This document shows positions 7,648 to 14,324 of a stretch of DNA of 19,949 nt, in pieces. Origin of the DNA: Prevotella sp. UBA1705 (GTDB lineage Bacteria; Bacteroidota; Bacteroidia; Bacteroidales; Bacteroidaceae). The position numbers and the translations under genes were made by a program. The stretch's first letter is position 1. Each line of letters opens with the position of its first letter. The DNA is taken from assembly GCA_002317385.1 (NCBI GenBank), contig DCJH01000041.1:268-20216 (forward strand). Direction: 5' to 3'. A model generated the notes under the pieces. That model had not been told where the DNA came from, did not search any database, and was given only the letters and a program-made list of their open reading frames with translations.

Positions 7648-7677
7648 TGCGGACATGCACGGGACAAGTCCCTACTA
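7648..7677 (+). repeat. Dispersed repeat A, copy 2
   Basis: It is an inverted partner of 7032-7060 with the core gcggacatgcacggg and the end gtccctacta. The two copies lie about 590 bp apart in opposite orientation. Confidence 0.65.
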
Positions 7678-7725
7678 AGCCCTCGCTATTTCACGAGATT
7701 CTCCCAGTTTGCCCGCATATTACTC

Positions 7726-7757
7726 CCCTCCCTCCGGGGGAGGGGATGGGGGAGAGG
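7726..7757. repeat. C/G-run palindromic repeat
   Basis: A C/T-rich arm (cccctccctcc) is followed directly by a G/A-rich arm (gggggaggggatggggg), giving overlapping inverted repeats. It resembles the elements at 1947, 2201 and 7200. Confidence 0.5.
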
Positions 7758-7900
7758 CAGTGGGAAGTCATTGGATGGGCCTTTTCTTTTCATGCCAACG
7801 CAACTAACGTGAAAATATATAAAAAATGGTGTGTCATACACAATCCAAATGTATATCAACGTGAAAAAACTATTAAGAAACCCTAAAAATCATTCAAAGA

Positions 7901-7932
7901 TTGTTGTTATTCCAATTAAATCCATATCTTTG
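7901..7932 (+). promoter_or_regulatory. Promoter with -7 box TATCTTTG
   Basis: An exact TAnnTTTG lies at 7925-7932. TTG triplets lie at 7901-7903 and 7904-7906, 21 and 18 bp upstream, and fit a -33 element. The predicted transcript start is near 7939, just before a short terminator-bounded leader. Confidence 0.65.
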
Positions 7933-7938
7933 CAACGT

Positions 7939-8009
7939 GTTTTTCATGGTATTAGATTATTAAGGTTAATTTTGAGGCCGGCATGCTCGTGAGAGTGTGC
8001 CGGTTTTTT
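7939..8009 (+). ncRNA. Candidate ~70-nt small RNA or attenuator leader
   Basis: The interval between a good promoter box (7925-7932) and an intrinsic terminator (7978-8009) is only about 70 nt. It contains a five-codon open frame (ATG 7946 to TAA 7963, encoding MVLDY). The terminator ends 29 bp before the ATG of the 49-aa membrane protein. The RNA could therefore be an independent small RNA or a leader that controls that gene by premature termination. The 3' coordinate is set by the T run; the 5' end is inferred from the promoter spacing. Confidence 0.5.
7978..8009 (+). terminator. Intrinsic terminator between leader and small membrane-protein gene
   Basis: An 11-bp stem, ccggcatgctc (7978-7988) with gagtgtgccgg (7993-8003), has two G-U pairs and a GTGA loop, and is followed by six T (8004-8009). 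Confidence 0.8.
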
Positions 8010-8038
8010 AGATGTTTCACCCCCTAACACAAAATATT

Positions 8039-8188
8039 ATGGCTAAAACAGAACTCTATTTCCTTATTGCCGTCTTCCTGATACTCACCGTCATCTTGGT
8101 ATGGTTTGGTGCCAAGACTATTCTGGATATGCGCCGTCGGAACAATGAGCAACGGCATCACCGGAATAGCAGGAATCAGACGCTTTAG
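8039..8188 (+). CDS. Small single-pass membrane protein (49 aa), unknown function
   Basis: The frame ATG 8039 to TAG 8188 encodes 49 residues. Residues about 6-28 form one strongly hydrophobic helix (LYFLIAVFLILTVILVWFGA). The tail is basic and hydrophilic (MRRRNNEQRHHRNSRNQ), predicting the N-terminus out and the tail in the cytoplasm. A clear membrane segment plus positive-inside tail makes chance less likely, and the A-rich leader (acacaaaatatt) before the ATG is normal for this genome. It lies 29 bp after an intrinsic terminator and converges on rpoD, whose stop is 44 bp away. I do not recognise the family. It might instead be read only when the upstream terminator is bypassed. Confidence 0.6.
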   Translation: MAKTELYFLIAVFLILTVILVWFGAKTILDMRRRNNEQRHHRNSRNQTL

Positions 8189-8231
8189 TGGCTCGCCGGC
8201 AACGTCGGGCCTGCGTGGCTCTCGGCTATGG

Positions 8232-9107
8232 CTATCCGAGATATTGCTTCAAGGTAGAGGCGTATTTGCTGAAACGAATCTTGCGCAGCGCCTTCTCGCG
8301 CACCTGGCGGATGCGTTCGCGCGTCATGCCCATGTTGTCGGCAATCTCCTCTAAGCTCTTCTCCATCTCGCCAATGCCAAACGACTCCTTGATGATCTTC
8401 TGCTCGCGCACGTTGAGCACCTCTTTGAGGAGTCCGTCGATAAACTGATTGCGCGATTCCTTGTCCAAGGAGCTGTCCGACTTCAGGTCGTTATCGTCCG
8501 ACGAGAGCATGTCGGCCATCGAGCCCTCATCCTCGTTGCCCAGCGGCGCGTCGATGCTCGTGGCGTGGTTGCTGGCACACATGGCCGCAGAGATCTGCGA
8601 TTCCTCCAGCCCGGTCATCGAGGCAAGCTCGTGTACCGATGGCCCGCGGCCGTTTTCCTGCAGAAACTGCTCTATGGCCTTGTTCACCTTGGCATAGACT
8701 CCCACCTGGTTGAGGGGCAGACGCACGATGCGACTCTTCACGGCCAGCGCCTCCATGATGCTTTGGCGAATCCACCACACGGCGTAGGAGATGAACTTGA
8801 AGCCTCGTGTCTCATCAAATTTCTCTGCTGCTTTCACGAGGCCCATGTTGCCCTCGTTGATGAGGTCGGTAAGCGTGATGCCCTGATGCTGGTATTGCTT
8901 AGCCACAGAAACCACAAAACGGAGGTTTCCGCTAACCAGTTTGTCGCGGGCGCGCTCACCTTCTTTGCCACCCTTGTGGATGGTTTGAGCCAACATAGCC
9001 TCCTCGTCGGGAGAGAGCATCGGGGCATGAGCAATCTCCGAGAGATAGCGGTCGAGAACCTCGCTGTTGCGACTGGTAATGTTTTTGGTGATTTTCAGCT
9101 GTCTCAT
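8232..9107 (-). CDS. rpoD: RNA polymerase primary sigma factor (RpoD/SigA, Bacteroidota type)
   Basis: A 291-residue sigma-70 factor that directs RNA polymerase to the TTTG/TAnnTTTG promoters of this phylum. It lacks region 1.1. Region 1.2 starts near residue 15 (SEVLDRYLSEIAHAPMLSPDEE). Region 2 contains LVSGNLRFVVSVAKQYQHQG, LTDLINEGNMGLVKAAEKFD and FKFISYAVWWIRQSI (core binding and -10 recognition). Region 3 is RIVRLPLNQVG to GLEESQI. Region 4 ends with the helix-turn-helix SLEEIADNMGMTRERIRQVREKALRKI. Length and architecture match the primary sigma of Bacteroides (about 290 residues) rather than a group 4 factor. A textbook promoter lies at 9150-9180. A second group 2 paralogue elsewhere in the genome cannot be excluded. 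Confidence 0.95.
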   Translation of the reverse strand: MRQLKITKNITSRNSEVLDRYLSEIAHAPMLSPDEEAMLAQTIHKGGKEGERARDKLVSGNLRFVVSVAKQYQHQGITLTDLINEGNMGLVKAAEKFDETRGFKFISYAVWWIRQSIMEALAVKSRIVRLPLNQVGVYAKVNKAIEQFLQENGRGPSVHELASMTGLEESQISAAMCASNHATSIDAPLGNEDEGSMADMLSSDDNDLKSDSSLDKESRNQFIDGLLKEVLNVREQKIIKESFGIGEMEKSLEEIADNMGMTRERIRQVREKALRKIRFSKYASTLKQYLG

Positions 9108-9149
9108 TTCGCGTAGGTAATTTGGATGTTAGTTCATAAAGATATTAGA

Positions 9150-9180
9150 CAAAATTACAAATAAATCTGTGATAACCAAA
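9150..9180 (-). promoter_or_regulatory. Consensus Bacteroidota promoter of rpoD
   Basis: On the minus strand, TTTG (9177-9180) and TAATTTTG (9150-9157) are separated by exactly 19 bp. This is the full phylum consensus, located 43 bp before the rpoD ATG. It is the best promoter match in the window. Confidence 0.85.
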
Positions 9181-9373
9181 GGATATTGCTGAAAAAAGCA
9201 CCTAATCGCATGAAAATCGTCAGTTGCACGGATAATTATCCAGACTTATTTTCGTTGCCTCAAAATAGTAGTTCCCTTTTCATAGGGTTTCTTCGCGCCA
9301 GAGAGTAGCTATTTTTGAACGAGGTTTTTTGCACTGTTAGTTGGTTGACTATTAGTGAGTTATATCTCTATTC

Positions 9374-9431
9374 TGGCCAGATAGTCCAAAAAATAGGCAA
9401 AAATTGGCCGTATATTTCTAAAGGTTGGCCA
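9374..9431. promoter_or_regulatory. Three phased TGGCC sites, possible operator array
   Basis: GGCC cores flanked by T or TT occur at 9375-9378, 9406-9409 and 9427-9430. Two of the three are within the palindrome TGGCCA. Centre distances are 31 and 21 bp, close to three and two helical turns. They lie just upstream of the -7 box at 9463. Confidence 0.4.
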
Positions 9432-9462
9432 AATAATACATGACAATCCTGTTACAATTTGC

Positions 9463-9470
9463 TACCTTTG
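9463..9470 (+). promoter_or_regulatory. -7 box (TACCTTTG)
   Basis: It is an exact TAnnTTTG in the spacer between rpoD and ptb. No good -33 TTTG lies 19-21 bp upstream, so use may depend on an activator. The predicted start is near 9477. Confidence 0.5.
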
Positions 9471-9476
9471 CCGTAG

Positions 9477-9648
9477 AAACAAAAAACAGCATACCATATA
9501 AAATTCCATTGAGGGAGAGAGTCAGAATATATACCACACAACTCATCCCGACTCGAATCAAAAAGAAAGAGCAGTAGGTTAGCAAAATAATCTGATACCA
9601 ATATTAAATTTACGCCCCCTTTTTTCTCGTGCGAGAAGAAAGGGGGCG
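9477..9648 (+). ncRNA. Candidate ~170-nt noncoding RNA or long ptb leader segment
   Basis: It is bounded by the -7 box at 9463-9470 and the strong hairpin at 9613-9648. The interior is A-rich with little obvious pairing beyond short stems (for example gagtc with gactc around 9520-9570), so no known RNA family can be assigned. It may simply be part of a ptb-buk leader. Confidence 0.3.
9613..9648 (+). terminator. Strong hairpin, likely intrinsic terminator
   Basis: The 17-bp arms (9613-9629 and 9632-9648) carry a single G-U pair and the tip tctcgtgcgaga. The T run lies inside the stem, and only ctttgt follows it, so the terminator call is less secure than the structure. It separates the spacer from the ptb promoter at 9790. 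Confidence 0.6.
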
Positions 9649-9789
9649 CTTTGTATGTGTGGCCGCACAACTGACACGGCACGGCCTCATGCTACCCAAC
9701 CGGCCATGAAAAACACTGATTACAACATCTTTAACAGTTCTCCGCAAAGAAAAAACGGCTTGAAAAGTACAATGTTTCAAAATATTAGC

Positions 9790-9797
9790 TAACTTTG
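9790..9797 (+). promoter_or_regulatory. -7 box (TAACTTTG) for ptb-buk
   Basis: It is an exact TAnnTTTG match 59 bp before the ptb ATG at 9857. No clear -33 TTTG lies at 19-21 bp. Confidence 0.6.
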
Positions 9798-9856
9798 CCA
9801 TTGGATGCGAACCACATCCTTGCTACTTAAGTCCAATATGAACATGAACTGTTAAT

Positions 9857-10702
9857 ATGAAAAACTTCGACGAACTGAAAAACCTACTTCGTGCGCAGAA
9901 CATTTGCCGGCGTGTTGCCGTGGTGAGTCCGCGCGACCCCTCTACCATCGAAGCCGTGAAACGTGCTGCTGCCGATGGATTCATCGAACCCGTGATGATT
10001 GAAGACGACAACCTCCAGTCGGCTGCCGAACGAGCTGTAACCCTGGCCCAGAATGGTGAGGTAGATATGCTCATGAAGGGGCTCATCCCTTCGGAAGTGC
10101 TGCTCAAGGCCATCCTCCGCTACAACGGCGGACTGCTGCCTCAGGGTCGGTTGCTCACCCATGTGGGCTGTGCACAGATTCCGGGTCACAACCATCTGCT
10201 CATCTATACCGATGCGGCCGTCATCCCATTTCCCACGCAGGAGCAGCGCATCGACCAGGTGAAGTATGTCATCCAGCTCTGCCGCGCCCTGGGAATCGAT
10301 GAACCCAAGGTGTCGCTCATCCATTGCAGCGAGGAGGTAGACGAGCGCCACTTCCCCTATACCGGCGGCTATCCCGAGATTGTGAAGATGGCGGAGCAGG
10401 GCGAGTTTGGCCCCTGCATCGTCGACGGACCGCTCGATGTGAAGACCTCGTGCTCGCCCGAGAGCATGAAACTCAAAGGCATCCCATCGCCCATTGCAGG
10501 TATGGCCAACGCGTTGGTGTTCCCCAATATCGAGGCCGGCAATGCCTTCCACAAGACCATCACGCTCTTTGCCCATGCCATCCTGTCGAGCATCCTCATG
10601 GGTCCCACGGTGCCTGTGGTGCTTCCGTCGAGAGCCGATTCGCCCGAAACCAAGTATCTCAGCCTGGCTCTGGCCTCTGCACTGGGCACGGGAAAGGTGT
10701 AA
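9857..10702 (+). CDS. ptb: Phosphate butyryltransferase (acyl-CoA:phosphate acyltransferase)
   Basis: A cytoplasmic enzyme converting butyryl-CoA (or isobutyryl-, isovaleryl- or 2-methylbutyryl-CoA) and phosphate to the acyl phosphate and CoA. The 281 residues belong to the PTA_PTB family: SPRDPSTIEAVKRAAADGFIEPVMIED near residue 25-50, VDMLMKGLIPSE near 75, LLTHVGCAQIPGHNHLLIYTDAAV near 100-125, VDGPLDVKTSCSP near 190, and the C-terminal GPTVPVVLPSRADSPETKYLS. It is shorter than typical phosphate acetyltransferases and is followed by butyrate kinase after 45 bp, which supports butyryl rather than acetyl transfer. The actual acyl chain (straight or branched) cannot be read from the sequence. 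Confidence 0.88.
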   Translation: MKNFDELKNLLRAQNICRRVAVVSPRDPSTIEAVKRAAADGFIEPVMIEDDNLQSAAERAVTLAQNGEVDMLMKGLIPSEVLLKAILRYNGGLLPQGRLLTHVGCAQIPGHNHLLIYTDAAVIPFPTQEQRIDQVKYVIQLCRALGIDEPKVSLIHCSEEVDERHFPYTGGYPEIVKMAEQGEFGPCIVDGPLDVKTSCSPESMKLKGIPSPIAGMANALVFPNIEAGNAFHKTITLFAHAILSSILMGPTVPVVLPSRADSPETKYLSLALASALGTGKV

Positions 10703-10747
10703 GGCCATAGCAACCCTATTCTATCTAACCCGCAAGCTACTGAACAC

Positions 10748-11809
10748 ATGAAAATATTAGTCATCAATCCAGGCTCCACGTCGACGAAGATTGCTGTCTA
10801 CGAGGACCTCACGCCCATATTCACCAAGGTTCTTCACCACAGTAGGGAGGAGCTCAACCGCTTTCAGAACGTCAACGACCAGTATGAGTTTCGACGCAAT
10901 CTGGTGCTGGAGGCGCTCCAGGAGAACAATATCACGATGGATTTCAACGCCATCGTGAGCCGTGGCGGACTCGGGAAACCCATTCCCGGCGGCGCCTATG
11001 CCATCAATGACCTGATGATCAAAGATAACTACGCCACACATCATCACCACGCTTGCAACCTCGGTTGCAAGATTGCGCTCGATATGTCGCGCTCCATTCC
11101 TGGCTGTCAGGCTATCACGGCCGACCCGGGTGTGGTAGACGAGCTCATGCCCATAGCACGCGTTACCGGACTGCCCGAGATGACTCGGGAGTGTTTCTGG
11201 CACGCCCTCAACCACAGGGCCGTGGGGCGAAGGTTTGCGCGGGAACACGGCAAGCGATACGAAGACATGAACCTCATCATCTGTCACCTTGGCGGAGGTG
11301 TGTCTATTGCGGCCCATGAGCATGGCAGGGCGGTAGACGTGAACAATGCCTTGGACGGCGAAGGTCCGTTCAGCACCGAGCGCACGGGCTCTCTGCCCAG
11401 CTCCACGCTGGTGCGCCTGTGCTTCAGCGGCAAGTACACGCAGGAGCAACTGCTGAAACTCATCACCGGCGAGGGCGGACTGTTTGCCTATCTCGGCACC
11501 AACGATCTGCGCGAGGTGATGAAGCTTGTGGACGAAGGCAACGAGCAAGCCCGGTTCCTGGTTGAGGCCATGGCCTTCAATATAGCCAAGGGCATCTGTG
11601 CTGAGAGCGCAGTGTTCAGTGGCCATGTAGATGCCATCATCCTCACTGGAGGCATGGCCCACAATGCCTGGCTCACCCAGCAACTCAAAGATCGGGTCTC
11701 CTTCATCGCTCCGCTCTACATCTATCCGGGCGAGGACGAGATGAAAGCTCTTGCCGAAGACGGTGTCGCCGTGCTCTCCGGCGAGATGGTGGCCCAGGAA
11801 TACACCTGA
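10748..11809 (+). CDS. buk: Butyrate kinase
   Basis: It transfers the phosphate of butyryl phosphate to ADP, releasing butyrate or a branched-chain fatty acid and ATP. The 353 residues match the usual length of about 355. ASKHA-fold kinase motifs are visible: the N-terminal NPGSTSTK (phosphate 1), ICHLGGGVS near residue 180 (phosphate 2), LDGEGPFSTERTGSLP near 200-215, and LTGGMAHN near 295 (adenosine). It is downstream of ptb in the same transcript, so the pair forms a substrate-level phosphorylation module at the end of amino acid or sugar fermentation. A strong hairpin at 11967-12005 closes the unit. Branched-chain substrate use is an inference from the biology of the group, not from residues here. 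Confidence 0.93.
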   Translation: MKILVINPGSTSTKIAVYEDLTPIFTKVLHHSREELNRFQNVNDQYEFRRNLVLEALQENNITMDFNAIVSRGGLGKPIPGGAYAINDLMIKDNYATHHHHACNLGCKIALDMSRSIPGCQAITADPGVVDELMPIARVTGLPEMTRECFWHALNHRAVGRRFAREHGKRYEDMNLIICHLGGGVSIAAHEHGRAVDVNNALDGEGPFSTERTGSLPSSTLVRLCFSGKYTQEQLLKLITGEGGLFAYLGTNDLREVMKLVDEGNEQARFLVEAMAFNIAKGICAESAVFSGHVDAIILTGGMAHNAWLTQQLKDRVSFIAPLYIYPGEDEMKALAEDGVAVLSGEMVAQEYT

Positions 11810-11966
11810 TGCCATCTGCCCCATGGTTCTCTCAAACCGCCGGCCAAGCGCCTCGGTCACATAGAGTGGGCGGGGAGAACAACCATATATATCGTATGAA
11901 GTATGGGATGGCGAGGCCTTGATGGTATCATGGGCTTGAGCGATCAGGCTGAAAACAAATGGATAT

Positions 11967-12009
11967 AACGCAAGAAGGATTGGCAATGCCAATCCTTCTT
12001 GCGTTTTGT
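11967..12009 (+). terminator. Terminator of ptb-buk, possibly bidirectional
   Basis: A perfect 18-bp stem (11967-11984 with 11988-12005) has a 3-nt loop and continues into a T-rich tail (ttttgttt). It lies between convergent units (buk and the phospholipase-D gene), so it could serve both, although the minus-strand side has only a weak T tract. Confidence 0.8.
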
Positions 12010-12061
12010 TTCTCCATTCTTTCTTCTTCCACGATAGAGAGGGAGAAGACAGAGGGAGTAA

Positions 12062-13333
12062 TTATAGGAATCTGGAGAGCAGGTGGGCAAACCAGCCTTT
12101 GAACTTCTGGAAAGGCGTGCGCCACTGGTCCCACGACTGCTTGGTGAGGCGGAAGGAATCTTTTTTCTCGCTGTCGAAGAGGTCGTTGAGCTCTCGCGTG
12201 GTGCATTTGTCGAGGATTACGGCATTCTCCTCGTAGTCCCACGAGAGGCTTCGGGCATTGAGGTTGGCCGAGCCCACGGTGCAGATGCGCCCGTCTACCA
12301 TGATGATCTTGGTGTGGTGGAAGCCCGGCCGATACATCCAGATGGTGCAGCCGTGCTTCATCAGCTTATGCGCGTTGTAGTAACCACAGTCGGGCGTGAG
12401 TGGGATGTCGCTGCGGATGGAAAGCATGATCTCCACTTTCACGCCGCGGTGCACCGCCCGATGCAGGGCCTTCTTGATGGCGTGGTTGAGCGTGAAATAG
12501 GGATTGATGATCTTGATGCTATCCTGAGCCATATTGATGGCGCCGACATAAAACTCCCGTATAATCTTGTTTGAGGTGCGAGGCTCACGGTTGATGATGC
12601 CCACCATCTTGCGCCCGGCACTCTGACAGGTGTCCGGCTTGAGGGCCTCGAAGTAGCTGTCGTCGCCCAGTCCGCGGTAGTATTGCGGGCCATGGAGGTT
12701 CTGTCCCGACACCTTGTTCCATGTTCGGATGAATATTCTCTGCAGCGTGTTGACCTCGGTGCCCTGTATGCGGCAGTGCATGTCGTGCCAGGAGCCCACC
12801 TGTTTGGTCCCCTTGATATAGTAGTCGGCCACGTTCATGCCTCCGGTGTAGGCTATCTTGCCGTCGATGACCACGATTTTGCGGTGGTCGCGGGCCCACA
12901 CGTGGTTGACCCAAGGGAACCGTATGGGGTCGAACTCATAGATTTCGATGCCCCGTTCGCGTATGCTGCGGATGTGGCGGCGCTTCAGCGGACTGTTGTT
13001 GCTGGAGTTGCCGAAGGCGTCGTAGAGCGCGCGCACCTCCACTCCCTGCTTCACCTTCTCGGCCAGGAGGTCGAAAAGCAGGTTGGCTATGGAGTCGTTG
13101 CGGAAGTTGAAATACTCGAGATGCACCGAAGAGCGGGCCTGACGTATGGCCTGAAACATGTCGTCGAACTTCTCCTGACCATCCATGAGCAGGGTCACAG
13201 AGTTGTCATGAGAAAACGTCACGCCGCATTCTCTCAGATGGTTGGCCAGCAGCGAGTCGCTGGTCTGTGCCTCAGAGGCGAGGCTGAAGAGCAGTATATA
13301 TAATAATGTGTATAGTCTTTGCAGTGGCTTCAT
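12062..13333 (-). CDS. Exported phospholipase D-family protein, cardiolipin synthase-like
   Basis: A 423-residue protein with two HKD phosphodiesterase motifs: DHRKIVVIDGKIAYTGGMN near residue 150-170 and HHTKIIMVDGRICTVGSAN near 340-360. Each carries the catalytic HxKxxxxD. This is the cardiolipin-synthase/phosphatidyltransferase branch of the PLD family, which joins or transfers phosphatidyl groups. Classical bacterial Cls has N-terminal transmembrane helices. Here residues 1-22 look like a cleavable signal peptide (LYTLLYILLFSLASEAQ), placing the enzyme in the periplasm or on the membrane's outer face. The gene is last in the mscS-kdsA-kdsD operon; its ATG starts one base after the kdsD stop. 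Phospholipase or headgroup exchange activity is an alternative to cardiolipin synthesis. Confidence 0.85.
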   Translation of the reverse strand: MKPLQRLYTLLYILLFSLASEAQTSDSLLANHLRECGVTFSHDNSVTLLMDGQEKFDDMFQAIRQARSSVHLEYFNFRNDSIANLLFDLLAEKVKQGVEVRALYDAFGNSSNNSPLKRRHIRSIRERGIEIYEFDPIRFPWVNHVWARDHRKIVVIDGKIAYTGGMNVADYYIKGTKQVGSWHDMHCRIQGTEVNTLQRIFIRTWNKVSGQNLHGPQYYRGLGDDSYFEALKPDTCQSAGRKMVGIINREPRTSNKIIREFYVGAINMAQDSIKIINPYFTLNHAIKKALHRAVHRGVKVEIMLSIRSDIPLTPDCGYYNAHKLMKHGCTIWMYRPGFHHTKIIMVDGRICTVGSANLNARSLSWDYEENAVILDKCTTRELNDLFDSEKKDSFRLTKQSWDQWRTPFQKFKGWFAHLLSRFL

Positions 13334-13334
13334 T

Positions 13335-14324
13335 CTATGGATTGAGCAGCGTCGTGGCGTAACTGTCTACGATGCCTATGAGTTTCGACTCGTCGTTGCA
13401 TACGAGCACAGAGTGTATTTTGTAGTGGTGCATGATGCGTTGAATCTCCGAGATCTTGGTGTTGGGCTCAACGGTCTTCGGATTGCGTGTCATGATGTCG
13501 GCCACAGTGCGGTCAAAAAACTCCGCCTGCCACCTTTCCATGGCACGACGAATATCGCCGTCGGTGATGATACCGATGACCCGCCGCTCGCTGTCGACCG
13601 ACACGCCGAGGCCGAGCTTGCCTTTCGACACCTGTATGATGGCGTTGCCGAGGTGCATATCCTCCGCGATGATGGGCAGATCGTCGGTGCGCATCACGTC
13701 TTCGGCGGTGGTGAGCAGTCGCTTGCCGAGCTCGCCGCCCGGATGGAACTGCGCGAAGTCGCGAGGACGGAAGTCTCTCACCTGCATCAAGGCCACGGCG
13801 AGGGCGTCGCCCATGGCCAGCGCCGCGGTGGTCGAAGAGGTCGGCGCGAGATTCAGAGGGCAGGCCTCGTGGTCCACCCACACCTTGATGTGCACGGCAC
13901 TATACTTGGCCAGCAGCGACTCCGGGTTGCGGCTCATGCCGATGATGGGCACGTGCATGTGGAGAAGGATGGGGATGAAGCGCAGTAACTCATCGGTCTG
14001 GCCCGAGTTGCTGATGGCCAGCACCACGTCGTCGGGCGTCATCACGCCCAGGTCGCCATGGTATGCGTCGAGCGGATTGATGAAAAAGGCCGGCGTTCCG
14101 GTCGAGGCGAGGGTGGCTGCAATCTTTGCGCCGATGTTTCCGCTCTTGCCAACGCCGGTCACAATCACCTTGCCGCGGCAGCGATAGATGAGCTCTACGG
14201 CGCGTTTGAAGTTTTCGTCGAGCTGGAGCGTGAGGTCCTGTATGGCCCTGGCCTCGTCGACGAGGCAGCGGCGGGCATAGTCTGTGGAGAGCGCGATGCG
14301 CTCCTCGGGTGTGGTTTGTGTCAT
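13335..14324 (-). CDS. kdsD: D-arabinose 5-phosphate isomerase (KpsF/GutQ/KdsD family)
   Basis: It interconverts ribulose 5-phosphate and arabinose 5-phosphate, the first step toward KDO of lipopolysaccharide. The 329 residues contain an N-terminal SIS sugar isomerase domain (VTGVGKSGNIGAKIAATLASTGTPAFF, HGDLG, ISNSGQTDE, the conserved SSTTAALAMGDALAVAL, and FHPGGELGKRLL near residue 200) followed by two CBS domains (about 210-325; VMRTDDLP, ITDGDIRRAM, IMTRNPKTV). The ATG overlaps the kdsA stop by four bases (ATGA, 14321-14324), so the two consecutive pathway enzymes are translationally coupled. That adjacency makes the KDO role more likely than a capsule or sugar-alcohol role. Confidence 0.93.
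   Translation of the reverse strand: MTQTTPEERIALSTDYARRCLVDEARAIQDLTLQLDENFKRAVELIYRCRGKVIVTGVGKSGNIGAKIAATLASTGTPAFFINPLDAYHGDLGVMTPDDVVLAISNSGQTDELLRFIPILLHMHVPIIGMSRNPESLLAKYSAVHIKVWVDHEACPLNLAPTSSTTAALAMGDALAVALMQVRDFRPRDFAQFHPGGELGKRLLTTAEDVMRTDDLPIIAEDMHLGNAIIQVSKGKLGLGVSVDSERRVIGIITDGDIRRAMERWQAEFFDRTVADIMTRNPKTVEPNTKISEIQRIMHHYKIHSVLVCNDESKLIGIVDSYATTLLNP

Larger units (their letters stand above)
6944..7924. other. About 1-kb gene-free, repeat-rich spacer
   Basis: Short open frames here lack codon bias, domain features and plausible starts, and several consist of repeat sequence. The stretch holds a 14-bp direct repeat, two families of inverted short repeats, and at least four palindromes (listed separately). 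It looks like an accumulation site for dispersed intergenic repeats between two terminated transcription units. No integrase, transposase remnant or tRNA was seen. Confidence 0.6.

Noticed and set aside
7032..7677. CRISPR array
   Set aside because: The repeats occur only in pairs and inverted orientation, without regular spacers or cas genes.
6946..7886. Short open frames of 60-95 codons in the gene-free kilobase
   Set aside because: They are made largely of C/G-run repeats and palindromes and lack signal, domain or coding bias.
9230..9241. Perfect 12-bp palindrome ggataattatcc as an operator
   Set aside because: It lies upstream of the rpoD promoter, but a single AT-rich 12-mer palindrome is expected by chance in such a spacer.
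9440..9577. 45-codon plus-strand frame as a gene
   Set aside because: A promoter box lies inside it, codon use is unlike neighbouring genes, and no leader supports the ATG. It is kept only as a finding.
10757..11992. 411-codon minus-strand frame
   Set aside because: It is antisense to butyrate kinase with its intact kinase motifs.
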